Below are positions 33,506 through 45,030 of a DNA stretch of 64,000 nucleotides, in pieces. This stretch comes from Aculops lycopersici (Eukaryota; Arthropoda; Arachnida; Trombidiformes; Eriophyidae): positions 2,526,699 to 2,590,698 of the forward strand of contig WNKI01000001.1 of assembly GCA_015350385.1 (NCBI GenBank), written 5' to 3'. The translations under genes were made by a program, and so were the position numbers. The number at the start of each line of letters is the position of its first letter. Positions within the stretch are counted from its first letter, which is position 1. A model generated the notes under the pieces. That model made no database searches. It was not told the DNA's origin and saw only the letters and a list, made by a program, of their open reading frames with translations.

Positions 33506-36500
33506 ATGTCGGATTATATATATGGAAGTAGCCTGAGGGCTGCCAAGTCCAAAGCAAACTATCTCTTCGAGGGCGACTTTCGTAGGAGACCAAATCAGAA
33601 TCTTGGAGGCGCCAGTAGAAGTATGGCTAGGGTGGAATTATTGCAACAAGCTGCCGAGCAGAGACAAAGCCGAGAAGATACCCGAAAACGAGAGCAATCT
33701 AGTTTGATAATTCAATCTCTCTGGCGCGGTTACAGTTGTCGAAAGAAGATGAGTCAAAAGATGCGAGACACATTCGATACTACAGTTGATAAACTATCCT
33801 CGCCTGTGTCGACGAGAAGGAGTCTTCCAGCATTCGAAGCAAGCATTGATAAACTGGTCAAGGAGTTCATAGTCTACTATCATAGTGGTCAAGATGAGAC
33901 AAGGTTTAACTCCTTAATAGATATCATGCAATCGCGTAATGATATCATACTGAGGCTCAAGTTTAATAAGCCCAAAGTGTGGTTACATAGGATAAAGTGT
34001 CTTCTAAGTATTAACCTAAAGTACATCCAAAAACATGGGCTATCAACTGATGTCGTAAATTTCTCATTCTTGGAAAGATACACTCGCCCAAACGAAATGC
34101 TAGATGCTAAAGAATCAATAGAAGTGTGGAATTCAATGGTGATGCAAAAGTTTTATACCATCATGAGATCTCTAATAGACTTAAGTGATAATTCACGTAT
34201 CGAGGACAACCAATTGAATCATAGAATACTTGAACTAGTAGAGCGATCTCTTGATCTGGAGCCTGAATCAAATATTACCTACTCTAAAGTTTATTCCTCA
34301 ACTGTATATTCATTCTACAAAGAATTTCTACGGGGTCCTTTAAGTGATAAGATGCATTCAAATTACCTGCCGAATTTGATTGATCGAAAACCCAAACGCC
34401 TAGATCCGGGTTACATCATTGCCGAGTTCCATCGATTGCCTCCCTCGGAATCTACCCATCTCTATGAGGATTCAAGAACTAACAATATATCGATAGAACA
34501 TGAATTTGTAGATCGAGGTTGTTACGAGTCTATTTGGTTGTGCTATTCATTCGTTAGGACAGTCTACAACCGTCTTGATGGCCTTAGTGATTTAGAGAAA
34601 GCAAGTTATGTGGGAATACTATCCAAACTCATAGGTTCAGCAGAGTATGTTACAAATATCTCGCTGATGCAAGCAGCAAACAACGAGGAGGAACAACTTG
34701 ATTCCGACACAACAACCGACGGCCTTAATTCTTCGCTTGTGCTAGCTTTTCAGTCGACTCAAAATCTGAAAGAAATCCATATTGTGATAAGCAAGCTCAT
34801 CGATCTGATTAATCACATGACTCATATTAATGGACTTAAATCAATTATATTCAATGCAGACCTCCAGTCACATATTCAATCATCAATTGTGAAGATCTGC
34901 AACCTAATGCTAGCCCACGAGCATCTGGCTATCTTTAATTGCCGCCTCTTGTATACTGTAGCATTCAGCAGGGAATTCTCAAGATCTCTTTGGAAGAGTA
35001 TTATCACCTCCACAGGTGCTAGTTTATTTGGAGCAAGTATACCAATACATCTTCAAATATCCACAGGTGAAACTATCAGTGCCGATGCATGGAAAATAAT
35101 TCTCCCAAAGTTAAGGTTGTTCTGCTCACTGTGTAGCTATTTGATACCAACTTTAGATGATGCCGAGTTCTACACAGAAAAGGACGATTCGATGTTCATC
35201 GATGACAAAGATAGAACCGGAAATCATAATGAGCAATCAAGTGGATCATTTTTTGTGGACAAAGAGCTGGTTGGTATTAGTGCGACCCTGAGAGACATAT
35301 GCGTCGGCTTTATCGAGGCACTGTATCAAGTTAACCGAAACTCGGTTCAACAATCGAATCTGATATTAGAGCTCAACAATCAGCATCATGCACAGCCTAT
35401 GCAAGACGAAAAGACTAGACTGTTATCCTTCGAGAAGAAGGTTTGCTTTAAGGCCTTAGTTAGATTGGTTTGCCAGCTACATGCTAAGGACTCAAGGAAA
35501 CAATACTGCCCGGAGGGACACTGGATCTGTCCGTCCGTTGTGATACCTGCGAACAAGGCAATCGACTTTCAACTTGTCACGAGCCAACAAGGACGCCTGT
35601 TGAACCATATGACAAAGGATGACGCAAACCAAGAGAGAACGTCCTCAACACCTAGTGAGATCAAGACAGTACTCATACTTCAAGAGATTCCCTTCATCAT
35701 CTCGTTCCACGATAGGGTGCAGATATTCCACCAATTATTGCGTAAGGAGAAACAAATCTACCAAACGGATAGTTATCATTTTGGTTTACCTGGTTCGGCT
35801 ATTCAAATTTCAATCAGACGCAACTACATCTATGAGGATGCGTTCGAAAAGTTATCGGCGGACAACGAGACTAATTTGAAGCAAGCTCTTAAAGTTTCCC
35901 TAATCAGCGCAGTGGGCGCTGAAGAAGCTGGAATCGATGGTGGTGGCTTGTCGAAAGAGTTTCTTGGCGAACTGCTCAAGACTGGATTTGACCCGATGCG
36001 AGGATTTTTCAAGTCAACTACCGACAATCTACTCTATCCGAATCCGTCAGCAAATGTTCTATTTGCCTCTCTACATGAAGGATACGAAATCCATTACGAA
36101 TTCCTTGGGCGAATATTGGGCAAGGCCATTTTCGAGAAGATTATGGTTGAACTTCCGCTCGCAGGTTTCTTTCTCGCCAAGCTGCTAGCTTCAAAGCACT
36201 CGTCCGATGTCGACTTGCACAATTTGGAATCGCTAGACCCGGTGCTATATAAAAACTTGGTCTATCTCAAGAACTACAAGGGCGATGTTGCAGATCTCAA
36301 TTTGGACTTTACAATATCAAACAACGAGTTAGGTGAGCACGAGGTGGTTGAGCTGAAACCTGGAGGCTCGAAGATACCAGTTACTAGAGAGAATAAGATT
36401 GAATATGTTCACCTGGTTGCGGACTATCGGCTCAACAAGCAAATTAGAGCACAATGTGCCGCTTTCAAGCGAGGACTCGCCCAATTGATCGATCTCGATT

Positions 36501-36895
36501 GGCTGCGAATGTTTGATCCTAGAGAGTTGCAAATCTTGATCTCAGGTGCACCAACGATGATCGATATCAGCGACTGGCGGCGGCATACAATCTATGCGAA
36601 CGGTTACACGGATGACAGTGAAGTGATCAAAAACTTTTGGCGAGTTGTTGAAAGTTTCGATGAGGGTCAAAAGAGGAAGTTGTTGAAATTTGCAACCTCC
36701 TGCTCGTTGCCACCTTTGCTAGGATTCAAGGATCTAGTGCCTCAATTTGCAATTGCTCCATCGGAAGAGGCTCGGCTACCTACAGCCTCGACTTGTATGA
36801 ACCTCTTAAAATTACCAGAGTGTGAGGATGAGAATGCCATGAGGTCCAAATTACTATATGCAATAGAATCAAACTCCGGCTTCGAGTTGAGCTAA
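33506..36895 (+). CDS. Ube3c: HECT-type E3 ubiquitin ligase UBE3C
   Basis: A 1129-residue single-exon protein. UBE3C binds the proteasome and extends Lys48/Lys29 chains, raising processivity of degradation. The N-terminus has the family block LFEGDFRRRPNQNLGGASR, then an IQ motif (LIIQSLWRGYSCRKK, residues about 68-82). The middle is helical and divergent. The HECT domain starts near residue 771 (IRRNYIYEDAFEKLS) and runs to the C-terminus with EEAGIDGGGLSKEFL, FLGRILGKAIFE, VELPLAGFFLAKLL, LVADYRLNKQIR and the catalytic Cys1097 in LPTASTCMNLLKLPE; it ends in GFELS as in human UBE3C. ATG 33506 (MSDYIYGSS) is preferred; the frame is open upstream to 33320, but that extension has no family similarity. 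Confidence 0.96.
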   Translation: MSDYIYGSSLRAAKSKANYLFEGDFRRRPNQNLGGASRSMARVELLQQAAEQRQSREDTRKREQSSLIIQSLWRGYSCRKKMSQKMRDTFDTTVDKLSSPVSTRRSLPAFEASIDKLVKEFIVYYHSGQDETRFNSLIDIMQSRNDIILRLKFNKPKVWLHRIKCLLSINLKYIQKHGLSTDVVNFSFLERYTRPNEMLDAKESIEVWNSMVMQKFYTIMRSLIDLSDNSRIEDNQLNHRILELVERSLDLEPESNITYSKVYSSTVYSFYKEFLRGPLSDKMHSNYLPNLIDRKPKRLDPGYIIAEFHRLPPSESTHLYEDSRTNNISIEHEFVDRGCYESIWLCYSFVRTVYNRLDGLSDLEKASYVGILSKLIGSAEYVTNISLMQAANNEEEQLDSDTTTDGLNSSLVLAFQSTQNLKEIHIVISKLIDLINHMTHINGLKSIIFNADLQSHIQSSIVKICNLMLAHEHLAIFNCRLLYTVAFSREFSRSLWKSIITSTGASLFGASIPIHLQISTGETISADAWKIILPKLRLFCSLCSYLIPTLDDAEFYTEKDDSMFIDDKDRTGNHNEQSSGSFFVDKELVGISATLRDICVGFIEALYQVNRNSVQQSNLILELNNQHHAQPMQDEKTRLLSFEKKVCFKALVRLVCQLHAKDSRKQYCPEGHWICPSVVIPANKAIDFQLVTSQQGRLLNHMTKDDANQERTSSTPSEIKTVLILQEIPFIISFHDRVQIFHQLLRKEKQIYQTDSYHFGLPGSAIQISIRRNYIYEDAFEKLSADNETNLKQALKVSLISAVGAEEAGIDGGGLSKEFLGELLKTGFDPMRGFFKSTTDNLLYPNPSANVLFASLHEGYEIHYEFLGRILGKAIFEKIMVELPLAGFFLAKLLASKHSSDVDLHNLESLDPVLYKNLVYLKNYKGDVADLNLDFTISNNELGEHEVVELKPGGSKIPVTRENKIEYVHLVADYRLNKQIRAQCAAFKRGLAQLIDLDWLRMFDPRELQILISGAPTMIDISDWRRHTIYANGYTDDSEVIKNFWRVVESFDEGQKRKLLKFATSCSLPPLLGFKDLVPQFAIAPSEEARLPTASTCMNLLKLPECEDENAMRSKLLYAIESNSGFELS

Positions 36896-37676
36896 TACAA
36901 TTAGATTTGATTCAACACACATCTAATTCACCTCTAGATCATTAGAATGTGTGATTGCAATAATAATAAATCCGAATCGTCAATTCTGAGTTTCAAGTTC
37001 GGCTCAGTTCGGCTTTGTTATGGTTATTTTTGTACGAGAATCATATGCTATGATCCTCTGTATCCGTTTAACGGTGATCGGCTATCGGTCAAAGTTTCTT
37101 TAGTTTGTACACAATGCGCATTGACATCTCCAATGGGTTTTTGCGTGGGAACCTGTCTCTCTATTGTGTGACCGCTTGTGTCGCCGTTTTCTTTGGCACA
37201 GGTCCTATTACCGTGGACTTAGGCCGCCGCCACACTGGCTACCTCAACTCTGCGAGGTCGCCGTTCGCTATGCTTGGCCGACCCAGAGACACTGAACGAC
37301 ACACAGCTGACGGACTGACCCATGAACAATTGGGCCTCTTGAGTTATTGGTCCACCAAAAATCCGCCATCTTTATTGCGCAGTTTCTCTAAATCCAAGCC
37401 AAAACTTGCAAAACTTTTGTATCTATCATACTTTAGCCCAATTTATATTATTGAATATTGCAACTATTCGATTAAAGATTTTATAACCAGCATCATGCTC
37501 TGCGTCTAATACAAAACTCGAAGCATGTGAACTAGCGAACTACGAGGCGAGCATCCACATCATATTTGTTTGTCTGGCCGCCGATATTATAAGCACAAAC
37601 GCAAAGTTTTGATCTCCCTAATACAAATAATTATCATTTTAAATCTTTCTGCACCAATTAATCGAATCACACCACA
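36896..37676. other. UBE3C 3' flank and synaptojanin 5' flank
   Basis: This contains the UBE3C poly(A) signal and about 700 bases of leader/promoter for synaptojanin. A 134-codon frame at 37105-37509 has no family features and probably reflects chance. Confidence 0.5.
36965..36970 (+). terminator. Poly(A) signal AATAAA of UBE3C
   Basis: First canonical AATAAA downstream of the UBE3C stop, about 70 bases away. Confidence 0.65.
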
Positions 37677-40600
37677 ATGGGTCTACTCAAAACTTTAACA
37701 GTTTCCCATAAACGAGAGACCAATGGAAATTATTGTATCCTCCTGCAAAAGAATCCACCGATGAACCAGCCATGTCTCATATTTGAAGCTGGCACGGTGG
37801 TTAGTTTGAGTCCAGAGGAGGCGGAACCTGTTCGTCGATCAGGCGGCTACACCAAGATCATGGATGGCTACGCTTGTTTGGGAATGTTGCAATATGCATA
37901 CGAGGGATCCAAGGAAGTTTTGTTTCTCGTTATAGTCACTAGTTGTGTTTCAGTGGGTAAGATTGCAAACTCAGAGATCTTTTGTATCTCGGATGTATTC
38001 CCTTTGTCAATGAGAAATGGAACTGAGGATCAGCAACTTATTCAGGGAGTTAGAAAACTCCTTAGCTCTGGACAATTTTACTTCTCCCATTCGGCCATGC
38101 CAAATAGCACTCCTTACGATTTGACACTCACCGCCCAAAGGGCCCACATGACCACCACCACAGACAATAGATTCTTTTGGAATAGATTATTACACAGGCA
38201 CTTCGAGAGATTCAATATCAACTCCTCTTTTTGGTTAGTGAAAGTTTTATGCGGTGGAGTCAATATATCAACTGTTTATATCGGCGGTCTCCAAGCTAAG
38301 GCCTGTCTTATATCCCGTCTTAGTTGTGAACGTGCTGGTACGCGTTTCAACATTCGGGGCGCCAACGATCTTGGTCATGTAGCTAATTTTGTTGAAACTG
38401 AACAAGTCATTTTTATAAATCAAACCATATTATCATATTTGATTATCAGAGGATCCATACCACTATTCTGGGAGCAACCAGGGGTCCAAGTTGGCTCGCA
38501 TCGTATTAAAATGTCAAGAGGAAGTGAGATATCTCAGGCTGCCTACGACAAGCACATGTTTTTACTCAAGGAAAGATTCGAGAAGGTTGTTATAATCAAC
38601 TTATTATCATCCAAGGAAAGCGAACTAACCCTCAATCAATTATTCAACACTCACCATCAAGCATCGAGAATTGGATCCGAATTTCCGTTTATCAATTTTG
38701 ACTATCACGCTTTTTGTTCACGCGGACACAAGGAGAATCTCGAGAAGCTTTACACTTCCGAGTTGGAAAGAGAATTCTGTGATCAATTTGGTTTCTTCCA
38801 TGCCGAGGGGAAGTCGGTGCTTCAGTTGCAACGAGGAGTAATGCGTATTAATTGCCTGGATTGTTTGGACCGAACAAACTCCATGCAAACATTTATTGGT
38901 CTCAAAATGCTCGGCAAAATGGTTCAATCTATTGATAGGATTGACCTAACCAAGGTGTTACCGAGACTCCATGATGTTTATGAAGCATTATGGGTTCAAA
39001 ATGGGGATCAAATAAGCAAAATCTACACAGGAACTGGAGCACTGGAGGGTAAAAATATACTCAAAGATGGAACTCTATCGGTGGCTAGAACGATACAAAA
39101 TAATCTACTGGATGGCACCAAGCAAAGTGCAATCGATATACTTATTCTAGGTCGAACACTTAGTCGCGATTACTCTTATCGGGCGGCATCACTACTTCCA
39201 CACTATTTCATGTACGCCTCACCAAGCATTCTAGTTAACATGTGTGATCGTTACCTTGAATATTGTGTCCCTGAGAACATTAAGGTGGTTGTTGGCACAT
39301 GGAATGTAAATGGTGGACGACACTTCGACAATATCATGTACAATCGAGCTAGACCAGTGTCAGATTGGTTGGTAGACTATCGCACTAGTACTGAGTATGG
39401 ACCCACTGAGGGCAACCTGTTAGATCAAACCCATGAAGAGGGGCCGGCTGATATCTACGCCATCGGATTTCAAGAAATTGTGGACCTAAATGCAGGTAAC
39501 ATCGTAGCATCAAGCACTCGAAACCAACGAGACTGGTTGATTGAAATCCAGCACACAATCTCCAGAGATAAACAATACCTTCTGGTTACCTCAGTCCAGT
39601 TAGTTGGCGTTTGCTTGTTCGTATTTATTAGGTCCGATTTGGCTCCACACATCAAGGATGTTTGCATGGATCAAGTTAAGACAGGTCTTGGAGGTGCAAC
39701 TGGAAACAAAGGTGGAGTGGCCGTGAGATTCCGTTACAAAGCTACATCACTTTGTTTTGTTTGCTCCCACTTTGCAGCTGGCCAGCATCAAGTCAAGGAG
39801 AGAAACGATGACTACGCCGAGATCACGAGACGAATTCAATTTCCTATGGGTAGATCCATAAACTCTCACGATTATGTCTTCTGGTGCGGCGACTTCAATT
39901 ATCGATTGGACAAGATTTCCAATGAGGAGGCAAGAAAAGCGGCCATCACTGGCGACTTCGAGCTATTGTTGCAACACGATCAACTCAAGATATCACAGGA
40001 AGCTGGGCAAACATTCAAGAATTATATTGAAGGCGACATCAAGTTTCCACCAACCTACAAGTATGACATGAACAGCAACGACTATGATACAGGTGAGAAG
40101 TGTCGCATGCCCGCCTACACTGATCGTGTCCTGTTCAAGAAGCGTCACCAGACTCATCCAGATGAGGAGCTAACGGATCCTAGTCAGATCAAGTTCTACA
40201 CTCGCGTCGAGCTCATGTCTTCAGATCACAGGCCGGTGATTGCTGAGTTCGAAATTGAAATTTTAGATATCGATAAGACAGCGAGGAACGAGATTTTGGA
40301 CGCCGTACTGGACGATTGTGGTCCTCCGGATGCTACTGTTTTCGTGCAAGTTGATGGCCACTTGGACGTAGCAGATGAGCAAGTTTTTGCCTCAATATTG
40401 AAGATCCTCGCCGACGAGGCAGGTGAGATTGTTCTAGTGCGCTATGTGCAGATGAGTTTGATGATCATATTTAGCGATGGCAAGGCCGCGGTCAAAGCGA
40501 TGAACCTGAATGGATATCCGCTTGGCTCCCATCTACCTGACAACAAGCTCATCATTACACTGCGCACAAACAACTGGCATGATGCAATAAAAGCCGAGTT

Positions 40601-41426
40601 GGTCAGCAATATGGACAACACCGTCAATTTGGTTAGTGGTCAGCCTCCAAGTGTCCATTTGGAGGACGACGAGGATGAAGCTGCACAAGAGCTAAACATG
40701 AGCTTGGGACCTGAAGTAAATCCCGATTCCATTTGCTTGAATCACGACTTTTTCGTATTAGATCAGGCGAAACCTGTAGTGAGTCAGCAACACCATCAAG
40801 CAAATGCAATAAGTTTCAAGGATCTTTGTGGCCCAAGCGACGATCAATTGCCACCACCATCATCGGAGCCTCCGCCAGTGCCACCAAAATCGCCAATGCG
40901 TCCGCCGGCAAGACCTCCGCCAAGGCCACCTGTGGCTCACAGAGGTACGACAGCAGCAACACCGGCGCCGAACCAACACATGCCACCACCCATTCCACCC
41001 AAAGGTATCAAGACGTCAACAGCCGAGAAACTGACTGACTCAAACTCCAATATTCTAGCCGCAACCGAAGCAGCTGCAACCGCAAACTTAGACCCATTCG
41101 GCTTACCAAACGACGCGCGGGTTGCGGATGCATCTAGTGACTTTGACGAGTCCCTGTTTGGCGACCAATCTTCGATAAATTTAATGGAATTGTCTTCTTG
41201 TCTTGACGATGATTCCCCAATGCTTCCACCGCCAACCATGACACCCCCAGTACTTCCACCATTAACCCCTAGTAAGCTGCCACCAGCCATGCCTCCACAC
41301 AGTCCGATGGGTGGCCTCACCAGACCTTCGAGAGCGGCGCCCCCGCCACCACCGATACCCAATAGGAATCAGGGCAAGGAGAAGACACCAAATGATGATT
41401 CGGAGATGACAAGCGTTCAGATTTAG
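37677..41426 (+). CDS. Synj: Synaptojanin (Sac1 plus inositol 5-phosphatase)
   Basis: A 1249-residue dual phosphoinositide phosphatase that strips PI(4,5)P2 from endocytic vesicles to release clathrin coats, mainly at synapses. The Sac1 domain covers about residues 60-480, with the catalytic CX5R motif NCLDCLDRTN (Cys393, Arg399). The 5-phosphatase domain covers about 533-860: GTWNVNGG, YAIGFQEIVDL, GATGNKGGVAVRF, CSHFAAGQ, WCGDFNYRLD (Asp739, Asn741), MPAYTDRVLF and SSDHRPVIAEF. An RRM-like domain follows at about 880-965 (ATVFVQVDGHLD, VRYVQMSLMIIFSD). The tail from about 1060 is proline-rich (PPPVPPKSPMRPP and similar), suited to SH3 partners such as endophilin, and has a DPF motif. The full three-domain protein lies in one exon; all catalytic motifs are present. 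Start ATG 37677 aligns with the family. Confidence 0.97.
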   Translation: MGLLKTLTVSHKRETNGNYCILLQKNPPMNQPCLIFEAGTVVSLSPEEAEPVRRSGGYTKIMDGYACLGMLQYAYEGSKEVLFLVIVTSCVSVGKIANSEIFCISDVFPLSMRNGTEDQQLIQGVRKLLSSGQFYFSHSAMPNSTPYDLTLTAQRAHMTTTTDNRFFWNRLLHRHFERFNINSSFWLVKVLCGGVNISTVYIGGLQAKACLISRLSCERAGTRFNIRGANDLGHVANFVETEQVIFINQTILSYLIIRGSIPLFWEQPGVQVGSHRIKMSRGSEISQAAYDKHMFLLKERFEKVVIINLLSSKESELTLNQLFNTHHQASRIGSEFPFINFDYHAFCSRGHKENLEKLYTSELEREFCDQFGFFHAEGKSVLQLQRGVMRINCLDCLDRTNSMQTFIGLKMLGKMVQSIDRIDLTKVLPRLHDVYEALWVQNGDQISKIYTGTGALEGKNILKDGTLSVARTIQNNLLDGTKQSAIDILILGRTLSRDYSYRAASLLPHYFMYASPSILVNMCDRYLEYCVPENIKVVVGTWNVNGGRHFDNIMYNRARPVSDWLVDYRTSTEYGPTEGNLLDQTHEEGPADIYAIGFQEIVDLNAGNIVASSTRNQRDWLIEIQHTISRDKQYLLVTSVQLVGVCLFVFIRSDLAPHIKDVCMDQVKTGLGGATGNKGGVAVRFRYKATSLCFVCSHFAAGQHQVKERNDDYAEITRRIQFPMGRSINSHDYVFWCGDFNYRLDKISNEEARKAAITGDFELLLQHDQLKISQEAGQTFKNYIEGDIKFPPTYKYDMNSNDYDTGEKCRMPAYTDRVLFKKRHQTHPDEELTDPSQIKFYTRVELMSSDHRPVIAEFEIEILDIDKTARNEILDAVLDDCGPPDATVFVQVDGHLDVADEQVFASILKILADEAGEIVLVRYVQMSLMIIFSDGKAAVKAMNLNGYPLGSHLPDNKLIITLRTNNWHDAIKAELVSNMDNTVNLVSGQPPSVHLEDDEDEAAQELNMSLGPEVNPDSICLNHDFFVLDQAKPVVSQQHHQANAISFKDLCGPSDDQLPPPSSEPPPVPPKSPMRPPARPPPRPPVAHRGTTAATPAPNQHMPPPIPPKGIKTSTAEKLTDSNSNILAATEAAATANLDPFGLPNDARVADASSDFDESLFGDQSSINLMELSSCLDDDSPMLPPPTMTPPVLPPLTPSKLPPAMPPHSPMGGLTRPSRAAPPPPPIPNRNQGKEKTPNDDSEMTSVQI

Positions 41427-43730
41427 TCACCTTCACTTTTCTAGAGTGTAACCTTTACCCATGCACTAGCTAACTTATCAATTGATTTGACACCCAAGAT
41501 ATTAGATCATCATTGAGGAAGGAATTATTTGTTACTTTGTTGAATGCTCTATCTAGATTGTACTTTTTAATTTCATCACTATGTATACTAGCAACATAAA
41601 CGAAATACTATAACCCATGAACCTGTTTGATCCTTTTAGAATCATAACGATGTAGTGAGTATTCTTAGTTCTACATACAAGATCATCAGGCAGCGTAAGT
41701 TCTTAGGGAATGCTGTTTTTCAATTTTCTGATTTGAAATATGACTTAAGATGAATAGAATCCCAGGAGCATAATTTGCTTACTTTCGATACTTGTTAGGA
41801 CCTTCCTTGTGATAAGTCCATGAATCATATCGATATTCGCTGTAAGAATCTGTTGATTTGAAGGAGCTAGATTACCGTCGTTACTCTTGGCCCCAAACGG
41901 ATATAATCGATAACGCTAAGGCTTGCTCAAATATTACGCGGTCATAGTGAAATGTGATGTGATAGATAAGCATTTTGGAGACTAGATCCAGAAGTAGTAT
42001 CAGGTGTACAAGTTATGCTCATCAAAGTGACAATGAGGCCTATGGAGTTTTCCAGGCGTATATCCAGAACCCTGTAACGCAGCGACACGAAGGAGGGTTA
42101 AACAAATCCGGCCAACACTTGCATAGAAGTAGCCTGATTTTGATATCTATTGCGCGTCTGGTACCTACTGGGCACCCTCTATCACCTGGCGCCTCAAGTG
42201 CGGATGTTGCTTGTTCAATGGAGCTAACAGTGTGAAACATGCTTGGAATCGAATCTACAAGTTGCATGGATCACGTCAAAGAAAACCGTTTTTAAGTGAC
42301 ATCTGTATTCCAGAAGATATACACGATAGCAGACATTCGAGGCAACCGGATGCTCAGAATCCAACTTCTGAGTTGTTTGCAGGGTTCATTTTTCATCTAG
42401 CTAGCATAACTTCGGAGTTAGAGGTGACTTTTAGAAGCGGTTTTTTTCGCTATGTTCAGCTCAATCAGGTGGATTTATTCCACACTCGTTGGATAGTGTT
42501 AGCATTTCTGAGTAGGAAGCATCAAGAGTTGCGGTGCTGGGTGGTCGGAGGACCTCAGGGCGACCTAGATGCGCAGTATAAATCAAAATTGGACCACTTA
42601 TGGGCAGGTTTGGGCTGAACTTGGTGAACCTTCTATTGAACCTTTACGGTGTGGGGTTCCGGAACTATGCTCAAAACTCTTCCGATGCCTCTTTATCACC
42701 TTAATGAGTATAACTTTGACACCCGATGAGATTTTGGGGTTTTATTTCCCTTTTCAGGTGCAGTTTAAACTGCTCTACCTTGCAACATCTTAAAAAATAG
42801 TTTATCACGCGATCCAATGCATTTGCGCAACAATTATCACGAATCAAAGCTCTCTTTTAAATCTGTCGGATTGGCCGCCAGATAACCATGTAGCCTGGTG
42901 TGCGTGCTTCTTGAGTGGATAACATGATTGCAGATATTTCCCAGGTGTTATCAATGGAGTAGCTTTATTAGTATCAGTCTACAATGCAAGCGTTGCAATG
43001 TCAGTTTCAAAATTCAATTCCAATCAGATTAAATCTACTCACTCGTTTCAAGAGTCTGAAATGCAATGGTTTTGATGTATTCAAGTAAACGATGAGTCAT
43101 CTGATTGGCAAATGAATAGAGGCAAAGATACACGAGTAACGGGAAGAGGCATAGGCTCGCTATCATATCCATGGACAATCTTCCTGTCGGGCTTTTATGT
43201 GAAATCTAGTTGTAAATCATGGTGCTGGAGACTTAAATCCTGGCAGCCGAGACAAGAGAATAACTAATCCACTCGAGACACCGGAAAGAGCAACAGGCGG
43301 TGGCTCTTCAGTGGGACAAAAGGTAGGTTGGAGGGTTTCAACATTTGAGATTGCGCTTACTGGCTGCATTGTAAGAATTGAGTACAAGGCAGACAGTATG
43401 AAAGAGAGAGGGAGACAACCGCAAATCATTGAGATTAGGTACCGTAAGCGTCACTAATACATGTAGAAGAGTATACGGGAATAAGTGAACTTGTTTGCCC
43501 GCTCGCTTACCTGCTCGCTTACTTGCTGGTTATTGGTTGCCACTTGTTGCTGTTGCCGTTATTCATGCCTCTCCCTTCCAGCTTGCTCCACATTAATTCG
43601 CCTCTACCTGTGCAGGTGAGAATATTTATTGTGTGCCTTCCGGAGCCAGTACCTCAAGCTCGCGCTTGGATCTTGAACTTGAACCCGCCGACTGAACCCA
43701 AGCCCCTCGAAGTTGAAAGACATAAAGAGA

Positions 43731-43749
43731 AAGAGAGAGAGAGAGAGAG
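43731..43749. repeat. GA microsatellite
   Basis: A run of about nine GA dinucleotides. Confidence 0.85.
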
Positions 43750-44296
43750 TATTTCATGTTCAATGTTTTGCTTGACTAACCAGCACTAACAGCAACAGAC
43801 TTCGTTTGTCTCCTTCAGAAGCTTGGATAGAGACGGAGACTAAATTGAATGTTCATAAAATTGACATCTGTAGAGGAAAATAAACAACCGGACAAACCAG
43901 CAGGATGGTCTTATCGTAAAATAGTCGTCCAACAAACAGGATCCTCTAGCGGGATAGTTGCCTGGCTGCCTCCAGTTTGCTTAATTGTCTCTCATTTGAT
44001 TGTTTAGCTGTCGATTGTCTTGGTGGTGGCAGATTTAGTCGAGAGGCCATCCTTTCCATTCGCTCAAATGTGCGAGCATTGAACACCTGAATGATACAGT
44101 CATACGTGTCGCCTCTCGAGGGTGCGAGAATCATCTAGCAAGAAGAGGTGTGCTTAGAGGTATAAGGAGAGTAACGAAAGTTTCAAGGGTGATTTACGGC
44201 CACTTATGGTCCGAGAGTATTTAGGATGATGTTCGTGTCACGGCCACCTGTTTTGTCCACCGAACACTTGTTGTAGGGTTGCTTTGCTTGCTGCAG

Positions 44297-44325
44297 CTGT
44301 TGTTGTTGTTGTTGTTGTTGTTGTT
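44297..44325. repeat. TTG microsatellite
   Basis: About nine uninterrupted TTG triplets in non-coding DNA. Confidence 0.9.
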
Positions 44326-45000
44326 TTCTATCTGTCTATCTGAATGGCTTAAGTCTCTTGAGTCAACCTGACCACAACATCACTTTGAGCCTTCGAGCAA
44401 ATTCGTGAGTGGCGATACTTATCAGACAAGTATAAGCGAGTTGGAGTTAATGCAACTGCTGCTGCTGTTGCTGCCACAAGTAACAAACTAATTGCTTTCC
44501 ATCTTGGCCATACAATTTCTGCAAGCCCTTTCAGATATCAACCCAGGAGCTAGTCTAATAGCTAAAAGTTGATAGCGAGAGCCTGAGGGTGGAAAAGTTT
44601 CTAGTTTGTTACACAATTAGACTTGCCACTTTGGAATAAGCAGCAATGAAAGCGGCACCGACCACCAAAGTCGATGGAGACACTGGCGCGAGTTCACGTG
44701 TGCAGGTTTTAGCATTGGCATCGAAGGCGTTCCAAGGTCTGAAAAGGTTGCTGGGCGAGGCTTCTAGAAAGCAAAAGATAAGGAACAGGAGAGGAGGGCA
44801 GAAAATGACATAGCCAGTGGAGCAGTGGGAATGACTTGAGGGACCATCGAAGCCTCTGGAGGGTCGAAAAAAATCCACAGGTGAGGCGCTTCATTTCGTG
44901 ATGTCATCCCATGGAATGATCACCAAGAAAAGAGAGAAAGAAAAAAATCGAACTGAAGGCCACGCTTGTTGTTACTTGAAATTTGCCACATCATCCCTTC

Positions 45001-45030
45001 GACGATGACGACGACGACGACGACGACGAC
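45001..45030. repeat. GAC/ACG microsatellite
   Basis: About ten GAC-type triplets, nearly uninterrupted. Confidence 0.9.

Noticed and set aside
37105..37509. 134-codon frame before synaptojanin
   Set aside because: No domain, no homologue recognised, and its position fits 5' flank or leader.
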